Shown here: positions 55,185-64,000 of the stretch, one piece after another
How positions within the stretch are numbered: position 1 is the stretch's first letter
How the letters are laid out: each line of letters starts with the position of its first letter
NCBI GenBank assembly: GCA_963969495.1
Contig: OZ018320.1
Location: 73,018,245-73,082,244 of the forward strand
Direction of reading: 5' to 3'
DNA from: Ceratothoa steindachneri
Taxonomy: Eukaryota; Arthropoda; Malacostraca; Isopoda; Cymothoidae
DNA: 64,000 nucleotides
Translations under genes and position numbers: made by a program
The notes under the pieces: generated by a model
The model's database searches: none
The model's input: only the letters and a program-made list of their open reading frames with translations
Told to the model about the DNA's origin: nothing

Positions 55185-55730
55185 GTGTGTACGTCCAACC
55201 CGCCTTCGAAGGGGAAGACAACTTTATCCACCGCTAAGAGCACCTCACAGAATTCCTCCTCAACCCTGACGTGTCATAGCTGCGGTGAGGTTGGCCACAT
55301 TCGTTCGCAGTGCCTAAGGAACCCCTGTGCCTTGAAGGATGGCTCGTCTTCGTCGAAACCCTTTAAGGTGGGATTCTGTCTTTCCGATCGAAGTGTCCCT
55401 CATTTCCAGGCTTCTGGTACTTTTAAGGGGGCCTGGGTTTCGACCATTATCAGGGACACTGGCTTCCCTTGCGTAGTCGTCTCTGATGATGGCTTACCAG
55501 ACACTAACGTCACCGCCTGCAAGAAAGTCTTCGTGGCCGACTACTTGGGACGAGTTGACTCATTCCTCCTCGTCTCCAGCTACCTTCGTTTCCCTTACTT
55601 CGAAGGATAAACGGACGTCATTAGAGCACCAATTAAGTTCGCTAGTGTACTGGTTGGAAACATTCCGTGAGTTAAGGACTTCGATGCTTCCCCAGCTCCA
55701 CCTTCGTCATCTGCAACCCTTACTCCACCG
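55185..55730 (+). pseudogene. Zinc knuckle and retropepsin region of inner element
   Basis: LTCHSCGEVGHIRSQCLRNP is a single CCHC zinc knuckle (about 55263-55322). After a Ser-rich stretch, STIIRDTGFPCVVVSDDGLP carries the protease active site as DTG (about 55440-55490), then VADYLGRVDSFLLVSSYLRF and, after a stop, FASVLVGNIP. The flap and the C-terminal GxD block are hard to read, so the domain is decayed. It lies just before integrase, and no RT follows here. Confidence 0.75.
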
Positions 55731-55745
55731 AGAACTTCTTCCATT

Positions 55746-57215
55746 ATGACCGGAACTCCCTCAGCACCTAAACTCAACCATGTTCGTGCTGTCCAGACCA
55801 GGGCAGGGAAAATGAAACGAATTCACCCCTTAGCTCTGCCTGCTCTCCAGCCCCTTTTTGTGACGCCTGACGACTTCTGTCGCCTGCAAACTTCCTGTGG
55901 AACCCTCTCTGCTGTTCGAGCTAAAACCGCCTCGGGGGAGATCAAACAAGTTAGAAACGGGGCTAGTTACCAGTTCATCAAGGTTGACGGACTCCTTTAT
56001 CGGAAATGCTAATGTCTGACCATCCCCATAAGGTAGGCAAGTCGACCTTGGTTACTCCCGGTGAGTGTCGCCCGAAAATCCTTTCAGTTGCTCATGAGAG
56101 CCCGTTGGCTGGCCATTTTTCCCACATGAAGACCGAATTGAAGGTCATAGACCAATTCTATTGGCCTGGAATGAGGTCTGACATTCGTGCTTTCTGCCGT
56201 TCCTGTGATAAGTGCCAACGCTTCTAGACCAAAGGACGTGTGCGGCCGGTGCCTCTTCAGCCAATTTCCATCGTGACTGAACCTTTCGCCCGAATCGCAA
56301 TTGATTTGGTGGGACCTCTTTCTCCCCCATATTCTGATAGTCACAGGTTCATCCTTACCCTAATTAATTTTGCTACAGAGTTTCCAGAGGCTATGCCCTT
56401 GAAGGATATTGATTCTGAGTCCGTCGCAGAAGCCTTACTTACCATCTTTTCTCAAGTGAGAATCCATCTGGAAATTCTATCCGACCGTGGGACTCATTTT
56501 ACATCCAACCTTATGAAAGAACTTCACAAGCTGCTGGGTGTCAAACCCACCTCCACCACACCTTTCCACCCCAGTGGAAACGGAAGGATCGAGAGACTTC
56601 ATGCCCCTTTGAAAGGTATTCTCCGCAAGTTGTGTTTGGAGAAGCCTCGAGATTGGCACAGGTACCTCATTCCATTCCAACCCTATTTACCCTCAGGGAA
56701 CTTCCGAGTGACCGAACTGGGTTTTCGGCCTTTGAGTTGTTATATGGCCGCTCAGCCCGTGGCCCAATATCCGTTCTCCGAGATCTGTGGAAAGATCGAA
56801 CGCTCCAGGACGACGACCGGACCAGCTTTCAGTGTGTCATCGAGTTGTAGGAAAAGTTGGCCGAATGTTCTAAAATTTTTGTTCAACACGCCGAAGTCAG
56901 CAGCACCCGGTACAAGACCTTTTTCGACCTTAAGTCACAGGCGGGCAATTCAAACTGGGCGATGAAGTTCTGGTGCTGCTGACCAGTGACACCAGTAAAC
57001 TTCCCGTAGCCTGGAATGGCCCGTATAAGGTACTTGAGGGGCAGGGTGAGGTAGATTATCTCATCGAGGTTCCTCGTGGACCCCGTCTCTATCATGCTAA
57101 CCTTTTAAAAAAATATTATCGCAGGGCCCAAGTGCAGCGAGTGGAAGTTCTAGACGAAACTTCTACTCTGGAGGAACTTATGGCTCCTGGGGAGGAAGGA
57201 CTAAGCATCGTCTAG
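55746..57215 (+). pseudogene. Integrase with GPY/F module of inner element
   Basis: 55746-56012 is a linker (RVKDGLLYRKC-like end). 56006-56965 has the HHCC domain (HESPLAGHFSHMKTELKVID...CRSCDKCQR), interrupted by one TAG at 56225-56227. The core follows: FARIAIDLVGPLSPPYSDSH (first Asp), EILSDRGTHFTSNLMKELHK (second Asp), STTPFHPSGNGRIERLHAPL (Glu). After frameshifts, GFSAFELLYGRSARGPISVL. At 56973-57215 comes the GPY/F module, LPVAWNGPYKVLEGQGEVDY with LIEVPRGPRLYHANLLKKYY. A stop follows at 57213-57215. In most Gypsy elements integrase comes last in pol; here the RNase H remnant lies after it. Confidence 0.88.
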
Positions 57216-57305
57216 GAAGTAGACTCGGACAACTTTCTTCTGCCTTTGACACCCGATAGTAGCATTGATTCTCTTTCATCTGAACACCCCGAGTTTGTGT
57301 TGTAG

Positions 57306-57464
57306 GTCGACCACAAGCCTCTCTCCTATCGGTCAACATTCAAGGGCAAGAACGACAGACTACTTCGGTAGGCTGTAGCCCTACAGGCCTATAGGTTTAG
57401 GGTTGTCCACATCGCTGGAAAGCACAACCTAAGGGTTGACTTTTTAAGTAGGTCCCCTGTGTAA
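57306..57464 (+). pseudogene. RNase H C-terminal remnant, downstream of integrase
   Basis: VDHKPLSYRSTFKGKNDRLL (TDH.PL block), then after one stop AVALQAYRFRVVHIAGKHNL and RVDFLSRSPV, the standard end of Gypsy RNase H. RT and most of RNase H are gone: the integrase C-terminal region (SLSSEHPEFVL) is followed at once by this remnant. The order integrase before RT-RNase H is that of Gmr1-like Gypsy elements. Confidence 0.8.
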
Positions 57465-57554
57465 TTATTGTATATATTTTCTCTTGCATATACTTTACCC
57501 TTCATTTTCTTTTCTTTTTTTCTACTGTCCAGTAGATTCTTGTCCCGGGGGTGA

Positions 57555-58800
57555 TGTAAAGGGTAGGTCCTCGTATTCCCATGCCTTCCCTTGCTCATCA
57601 TAGTTTACGGTGTTTACCGCAAGTCGACCCGCTTCGAGGCTACCATTTTTGGCCTAAACTTTTGTAACTTACCAGCCTAATTTGCGTAGGTGAAGCGACT
57701 CATTCCCTCCCCCCTTGTGCTCCACTTCCCTTTTTCCCCTCTCGGCTGAAGGATATAAATGGCGCCGTGAGGCCTTTTAAGTTATTCTGTTGCGAGGATT
57801 CTGGCTTGATTGCTCCGCTGAATCGTTTTACGTCACTTACCTTTAATGTTGTTCATTTTTTGGAGACCCATACTGGATTCATTCGTGCAACGAGGATTTT
57901 TGCCATTGATTCCTCCCAGCGTTGTCGCTGCCCCTCTGTCGGCTGCATCGAATTGTTCTCTTCCAGTTACGTTTGCAAGTGTTCTGTTTTGGGAAGCCGT
58001 TCACCCTTAGCACGTGAAAGCTCTTCCTTAGTCACCTCGTCATCTCTTCTTTGGGGAATTCTGTCATCTCTAATTCCTTCTCTCGGATTGTTGGTCCTTC
58101 GAGTCATCGTTTCCCGTGTTATTAACGCCTTTCGTCCCAATATCGCCGTCTGTGGGTTTCTCCTCGCCGAAGACCGTTATCGCATTCACCCTTGTGGAAT
58201 TGGGTCGAATTCACTCATCGTCGCCGACCTTTTTCGCCTGGGCTTCCGACGTGGGTTATTGCTTCACTGCTCTGATATCAGATATTTTGGAGTATTTCTT
58301 TCTTCTTACGTCCCTTTCTAATTAGTTAGTTTTATTCATATAACTTTGGGCCTTCGGGTAAGAGACGTAAGACAAAGAGGTTATTCCTGGAACACCTGTC
58401 ACTAGAGTAGTGTAGCCTATTCCCTCTTCAACGGCGCGTGTCGTTTCGGCTTTAAGTAAATTATCCATAGAACCCAATTTTGTATGTGTGAATATCTATT
58501 TTGGTTAGTACGATTTGTAGTCTTTAGATGGTGATAAGCATTTGTGACTTTTCTTATTATTTGATGTACCCCCGTATAATTTGTTAGTAGTCAATTTATT
58601 TCATTTTGATTTTGATGTAAATAATATGTAAATATTTTTATGTGTGTATTCATTTAACGCTTTGCGGATACCTCGTAATTTAGCACCGTCCTGATAAATT
58701 CTGGTGAATTTCTGGTAGGTATTTAGATCCGTGGTCTTCTAAAAATTTTTGTGTGTATTTTATTTGGCCGTGTGAACCGAGTTATTCGATCGCCTTTACA
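57555..58800 (+). mobile_element. 3' LTR of inner Gypsy-type element, about 1.25 kb
   Basis: Starts TGTAAAGGGTAGGTCC after a purine-rich GGGGGTGA and ends CGCCTTTACA. It matches 52436-53684 with scattered differences. TATA box near 57754. Confidence 0.9.
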
Positions 58801-58971
58801 GAACCTGTCACAAACTTTCACTCTCGCTTCCATCATATCAGGTCTAGCATGTTCAAAATACACAGCACTGACATCCACACTGTCATCAACTCTCACATCA
58901 TCACTCATCACACACTCATCTTCATCCAGATAATCATTCTTTTCCCTCATATACGAACACTTTTCAATCAC
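58801..58971 (-). pseudogene. N-terminal side of outer-element protease region
   Basis: The minus strand gives KNDYLDEDECVMSDDVRVDD, VSAVYFEHARPDMMEARVKV and CDRF, which joins across the inner element to FFCGLIDTEAQ at 52435. GAACC at 58801-58805 is the right target-site copy. Confidence 0.75.
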
Positions 58972-58977
58972 CCAATT

Positions 58978-59820
58978 CTAATGAACACCGTTCAAACATT
59001 GCAGAAGTACCACATTAGCATTCAAGCCCTTCACCTTCTCATCTGTGTACACAATCTGCCTCTCACCACCAAAGTTTACATAAATAATCGCTTCATACAA
59101 ACGACTCACTACAATTAACACTTCCTTAAACGGCAGGACCCCTTGCATACACATTGCTCTCAATTCTTTCATAAAGTTCCACACCCTCGCTATTCCAATA
59201 CTCTCTGGTTTCCTGCATATTTCACTCATTACCTCTTTTCTTAAGTCATCCACAATATCGGGCAATCTCACATCTACTCCATTACTCTTCAAATCTTGCA
59301 AACCATTCCATGCGCTCTCAAACAAGGAATCACCACCACCCTTACTCTCCTTTCCATTCATAAACCCTTTCGGCAAATACTCAGGATCACTCACTCCACA
59401 CACATTTTGATCATTCGTACCAGGATACCTTGACATCAAATCAGCCACTCCATTCCGTTCACCAGGCACGTACTCAATCACATACTCAAAATCACTCAAA
59501 TAATCCAAAGTCCTCGCAATCCTACTACATACATTCCTCTGGTCACGACACATCCTCGCATAGTGACCAGCCTTTCCGCAATTGTCACAAGCATACTTTA
59601 TACTTACTCCAGCAGTCGCTCCACCATTCAACTTCGGACAGTCCCTCTTCAAATGACCTCTTTCCTTACATTCGAAGCACTCTTTCACACTTTCCTGGCA
59701 ATCCTTTATCATATGCCCCTTCTCACCCCACCCAAAACATGCACCAGACGTCCACTACATTCCGCCAACATATGACCCATCCTTCCACACCTCCGACATT
59801 CCACAATCTTTTTCACGTCA
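58978..59820 (-). pseudogene. Zinc knuckles fused to RNase H end (outer element; RT missing)
   Basis: The minus strand starts with VECRRCGRMGHMLAECSGR (knuckle 1), then in other frames CFGWGEKGHMIKDC (knuckle 2, second Cys replaced by Trp), CFECKERGHLKRDC (3) and CDNCGKAGHYARMC (4). Only a few residues later the frame reads ARTLDYLSDFEYVIEYVPGE and RNGVADLMSRYPG, the very end of RNase H. All of RT and most of RNase H are therefore deleted between knuckle 4 and this point. The frame continues with an acidic linker (DDLRKEVMSEICRKPESIGI, LYEAIIYVNFGGERQIVYTD) of unknown role, then leads to the protease region. Confidence 0.82.
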
Positions 59821-59839
59821 TTTGACCTCTCATTCGCTG

Positions 59840-61060
59840 GGACATCTCTTAGTTGCTCCCTTATATACCCATTCACGCGCTAACCACTCATCTTCCCCCT
59901 TCCATTTGCCCATCCTCCATTCGCTCATCCAGTCTGCTGACCAAGAAGCTCGACCTCACCCCAGCTGGCGCAGCCCTCAGGACATCCCGATAGCTGAAAA
60001 ACTGCTTTGGTGGAAGAAAGCTCCTGGGCTTCTTACCCCCAACATTTACACTGTACCATCATCCTCGTCTAAATTACTTTCCTCATCAAATCGCCCGTCT
60101 TCCAACAGTTCCAACACATCCTGCTACACTAACCGTTCACTGTCAGTCTTATTCTCTCCTTTCTTTTCCCATTCAGCCATTCACTTATCTTTCGTGGGAC
60201 CGTATCAAGGAACTTTCTCATTAATTGTTTACATTCATTCACATCATCATCACCTTACCTCTTTCTCGCCATACTCTCAATCCTATGTGCATACATGTTC
60301 ACACTTTCACTCTTCATTCACCCTTTTATACTTCACACTCTCTTTAATTCGTTTTACCTGCCCAGTCAATCTCTCCATCATCACCTCATACCCTGGCTCA
60401 CCCACACTGGTGATCAAATTCCCCGAAGAATTCTCCACAGTCTTCCCACCATGCAACCTAAATTGATACACCTTGGCACTTCCTTAATAAAAATACCCTT
60501 CCCCACATTCATTTCACTCAGCGCTTGAGCTACTCTCGCTCTCACCAATCACACCATGACTCTCTCCTTCATGTGAATACAATGAGTCCACACTCTTCCC
60601 TCTCACCTTCCGATCCTTTCCCTTTGACCCAGTCTTCCTTCCTCTCTTCCATTATCCGTCCTTCCTATCACTCACAATCATACTATCCTCTCTAGAGTCG
60701 CACGCACTTCCACTCATCCCATTCGTCTTATCCCTTTCAGTCAGAGCAGGGGTCAGGGTCGAGGGTCCTGGGAACGGTCCTTACCCCTTCTTCATGTCAT
60801 ATACGTCCTTCATTCGTTGGTCGAACTGCTTCATACTCATTATATCACTCTTCAATCCCTCAATCATGCTCCTTAACATTTTACATTCTTCCTATTTCTT
60901 TCTCAATTCAAGCCTCAGTTAAAAACCTCATCATGGTGACCTTGCTCCACAGAAGCCATCCTCCGAGGTTAGTAAGAAAGGACAGAAGAAAGGAAAAACA
61001 ATCACTACGTCCAATCTGATGACGGACTTCAATCCAATCCCGTCACGCTCCCGGTTTCGA
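59840..61060 (-). pseudogene. Gag-like region of outer LTR element
   Basis: Mostly frame-broken. Near 60420-60330 the minus strand shows ERLTGQVKRIKESVKYKRVN, and near 60110-60060 DVLELLEDGRFDEESNLDED. Together with four knuckles downstream and the 5' LTR upstream this must be gag, but no capsid signature is clear. Confidence 0.55.
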
Positions 61061-61068
61061 GATCTCAC

Positions 61069-61086
61069 GTCGCTATTCGGGCGCCA
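61069..61086 (-). promoter_or_regulatory. Primer-binding site of outer element (tRNA-Lys type)
   Basis: Two bases inside the 5' LTR end, the minus strand reads TGGCGCCCGAATAGCGAC. Its first 11 bases and 16 of 18 overall match the complement of the 3' end of tRNA-Lys as used by lentiviruses and many Gypsy-type elements. It would prime minus-strand DNA synthesis. Confidence 0.75.
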
Positions 61087-61088
61087 AA

Positions 61089-61213
61089 TGTTGCGGGTGA
61101 CGAACCTACGCTCTAACCCCAATCGTTCCAACCCACCTCCTACACTAATTCGGTTGAGAGAAATCGAGGGGTAAATATACTTGAGATCTCGATATATATA
61201 TATATATATATAT

Positions 61214-61305
<92 letters not shown>

Positions 61306-61839
61306 TATCGCCAATCAATAATTTATCTAAATATAACTAAATGAACGAGCAACCAAAAAGACAAATAAGAAACAAAAAGAGAGAAATGAATAATCAAAAC
61401 CGGTATGCAATCATATACAAGAGGCCTAACAAACACCCTGGATCCAACTACAAAAAAAGAAAAGGCCTCACGTTTTACCCCGGGGATAGTTCTGCCGGCT
61501 GCCACTTGTGTGGTCACAATTAACGCCGACGTCTTACAAAAAAAGCTGGTGCCTCCGAGCTCAGTATAATGCGATCTGGTCTCGTCTTGAGGCTATTAAA
61601 ACCCTATTTGTCCTGTCGGTACTTACAATAACTTAATTGCGTTATTTCCAAACTGCACTCTCAGCCATTCCTTACAAATGGTGGCGATTAAATTTTGGAG
61701 TATTTAATAGAATGGCTTATCGATCAAACAAATACCTGAGGAAGAGAAAAAAAACATTTTAAACAAAACATGAAATCCTTAATAAATAATATATATATAA
61801 AAAGAGAGAAAAAATCCCATTCACACACACATTCTTACA
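61089..61839 (-). mobile_element. LTR (right, 5' LTR of outer element), 751 bp
   Basis: Begins TGTTGCGGGTGACGAACCTA and ends ATTCTTACA. Matches the left LTR, with a longer (TA)n tract and small indels; similarity is high but clearly below identity. Confidence 0.9.
61191..61303. repeat. (TA)n microsatellite inside the right LTR
   Basis: About 113 bp of TA repeats with a single GATATA interruption. Confidence 0.95.
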
Positions 61840-61989
61840 GAGGGAGGGAGATGGTATTGGAAAAGGGGTGGGAGAATGGCCCTTCACACACATTCACATT
61901 CGCCCCACCACAGCGGGGGTCCCCTCTCTGAAAGAAAAGCACAAGACTTTCGCACACACAAGACTTTCGCACACACACTCTCCTAAAAC

Positions 61990-63702
61990 ATGGCTGAACT
62001 CATAACCCTACACTTACGCCACAAAACAGATAACACACCTACGATAACTAACGCTGAAATTCTCCTTCTATCACGAACATTGGACACCCACATATCTAAC
62101 ATTACCAACACGCACAATGGGCTGACACTGAATTTCATGTCGAAATATGACGCTCAGCACTTCCACTCACATGCTAGGACCACTTTAGGAAACACAAACC
62201 ACTACTGACACTACCCAACACAGAAAAAAAACACCAAAGAACCCCCTGTAGCTGGGGTTCAGCACAGATGAGCTACTCTCCCCCCTCTAGGAAGAGTACG
62301 GTACAGACATGGTATAGGACCTCCACTACAATAAACACAAGTCCTGGGCCTTGCTCACATTGTACATGGAGGAACAAGCAAAAACACAAATAGACCAAGG
62401 CATTAAGGTTCTTTGCACACATATACATACACACCAACTGGAGAAACAATATAACATTTGCCTTTACCAGTGCCTATTATGATACAAGACAGGACGTCAA
62501 ACTCGCTCCTGTAAATCAGAGCCTGTCTGTTCAAAATGTGCACTTTTACACCGCTTGCTCACATAACACACTCCGCTGTGCAAATTGTGGTGGCAGACAC
62601 ATCGCTGTGAGTTTAAGGTGCCCGTACCTTAAACAGAAAAGCGCTGACGTCATCACAGAGCTAAGGAAGCCGCAACACACCACACAAAGCATTGACAACA
62701 CATCTAAGCTTAACAATACCGCCCCACCACCTCCACTCACAAAACATTCGCCGCTGCTGTCAGTACGCACGGGGCCGCTCACCCCATCTTACCTATTCAC
62801 ACACACCTAAACTAACACACTTCCTCACGACAACAACTCTCAAACGCAACTGGCCATCGTGCTTTCCACGATAGAAAAGACATATCTGAGGGTAAACCTC
62901 GCACATATGCTGATGCACTAAATCAGCTATACGCTGCAAATAATCTAGGGCAAATTGTCTTTCCGGAGACTCTTCGCCCTACTAGATGAACAAACAAACG
63001 TACGACCACCTCTCCTACCTACACCTGGACCACACACCACTGTCCCCACCTACATCTACTCTGCAACTATCGCTAATACCCTTCCACTTGTTGCTCCTCA
63101 CCCAGCACCTACCCCTCCTTCCTCTAATCCTATTCCCCCTCCAGTTCCCACTCACTTCACAGTTTCTACCCCTACGCCTCCCCCAGTTCCTACTCATATT
63201 CCTTCCCCAGTTCCTACTCCTACCCCCTCCCCAGTTACTATTCCCACCCTTTCTCTTGCTCCTACCCTCGCTCCTTCCCCAGCTCCTACTCCCTTCCAGG
63301 ACCCCCCCTCCCTCCTACTACACCTCCTCTCATGATTGATGTCCCATGAACCTGTCCTGGCTTTTCTCCCATAATTCCCATCCCTCTCTATGGCACTGAC
63401 GATACACCTTGTGCATACCTCTACCTCACGTTCTCTCCATAGATCAATCTCACTCCCACCTTATTGAGCCCTCCTCCTCACCACTCCTCTCCATCTCCTC
63501 TGCCAGCCCTAACTCTCTCCTCACCACCCCGCACAGACCACCACCCACAACCTCCAACTCTCGATCCCATAGCAACAGCAACACAACACTCACTTCCAAC
63601 ACTGGAGCAAGAGGTGGCAGAAGCCTCTAAGCAGAAATGTGAGGCCCAGAGACAGAGAACCACCGCTCGCGACTTACGCTCAAACAAAAAATGGCGGTAG
63701 TC
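61990..63702 (+). pseudogene. LINE ORF1-like (gag-like) protein with zinc-knuckle remnant, partly broken
   Basis: The first frame, from the ATG at 61990, reads MAELITLHLRHKTDNTPTIT and continues to NTNHY at 62208. After a region with stops, another frame (62538-62810) carries ACSHNTLRCANCGGRHIAVS followed by LRCPYLK. This is the CCHC-type knuckle (C..CGG.H......C) found in ORF1 of Jockey/R1-like LINEs. The region 62955-63335 is extremely Pro/Thr/Ser-rich, and 63464-63700 ends basic (SKQKCEAQRQRTTARDLRSN). ORF2 would begin beyond the window. It starts 150 bp after the outer LTR element. Which LINE clade is unclear. Confidence 0.55.
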
Positions 63703-64000
63703 TGTAAAACGTCATAAGTTACTAACAAGTACATCAGACCCGTCCGCAAAACAACATGTTCGACACATTTGTCGGGGGTAATAGACGCACGTTAAAAATA
63801 AGCACACACAGCATCACGAAGACGTGCCCAAGGTGCAGGCGCCTCTCATTTCCACCAAGCCAGCGCTCATACCGCCCAAGTCATGTACCCCTGAGACACA
63901 CATACACATTACACCCCGCACCGGTGTGTATCCGATTCCATTCGATTCCGGTGTGTGTGTTCCAAAGACGGAAGGAGCGAACAGTAAAGAGAGCTCTCTG
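63703..64000. other. Window end, probable continuation of the LINE
   Basis: No motif recognised; probably the ORF1-ORF2 spacer of the preceding LINE. Short GTGTGTGT run near 63950. Confidence 0.35.

Larger units (their letters stand above)
52436..58800 (+). mobile_element. Gypsy-type LTR retrotransposon nested in the outer element
   Basis: The 6.4-kb element has two 1.25-kb LTRs, perfect 8-bp terminal inversion (TGTAAAGG...CCTTTACA) and a 5-bp target duplication. Internal order on the plus strand is gag, zinc knuckle and protease, integrase with GPY/F, then only the end of RNase H before the 3' LTR. Reverse transcriptase is missing. Confidence 0.92.
50334..61839 (-). mobile_element. LTR retrotransposon on the minus strand (outer element)
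   Basis: Two LTRs (50334-51136 and 61089-61839) enclose gag-like zinc knuckles, an RNase H remnant, a protease-like region and an integrase, all on the minus strand. A second LTR element (52436-58800) is inserted into the protease region. Without it the element would be about 5.1 kb. Flanks GGCGG and GAGGG are not a clear duplication. Confidence 0.88.

Noticed and set aside
57767..58321. 184-codon open frame, with a similar shorter one at 52653-52973
   Set aside because: It lies wholly within the LTR downstream of its TATA box. The other LTR has it broken, and it contains no domain motif. A chance frame in an LTR is more likely than a gene.
62955..63339. Pro-rich repeat protein as a separate gene
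   Set aside because: It follows the zinc-knuckle ORF1 in the same direction and is best read as its low-complexity C-terminal part.

Overview
The window is repeat-rich nuclear DNA from an animal, most likely an arthropod and possibly a crustacean. It carries broken mariner/Tc1, CR1-, RTE- and I-like LINEs, Penelope-like elements (PLEs), Gypsy-type LTR elements, long (TA)n tracts, and one exon with GT-AG-type splice borders. I see no operons, tRNA or rRNA genes, CRISPR arrays or prokaryotic signals. The only part that looks like host gene is a 206-bp immunoglobulin-type exon at 37152-37357. Nearly everything else is transposable-element DNA or unassigned sequence.

Layout. 1-5282: an old R2/R4-like LINE cut twice by two related LTR-like insertions. 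6028-10358: two CR1-type LINE copies head to tail, joined by (TTC)n. 10615-20862: a Penelope zone with PLE coding remnants on both strands, inverted terminal-repeat pairs, hammerhead-ribozyme-like motifs, a deleted mariner, RTE fragments and an LTR-like block with a 16-bp minisatellite. 21409-34001: a Tc1 fragment, mariner copies, two decayed minus-strand LINEs and a heavily deleted Gypsy remnant. 37152-41376: the Ig exon, then facing mariner fragments, a CR1 piece and a near-complete but broken mariner. 41780-49505: a CR1 fragment holding a precisely bounded I-type LINE insertion, a degenerate TAGCC array, and two opposed copies of the I-type LINE. 50334-61839: an LTR element on the minus strand with a second, Gypsy-type LTR element inserted into its protease region. 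61840-64000: the start of another LINE on the plus strand.

No cellular pathway is encoded. The interest lies in element architecture: the inner LTR element has integrase before the RNase H remnant (Gmr1-like order), the outer one has a protease-like region between RNase H and integrase, both lack reverse transcriptase, and several PLE ends fold as minimal hammerhead ribozymes. Boundaries and family calls come from reading the sequence by eye and need alignment. Coordinates of decayed elements are approximate to tens of bases.
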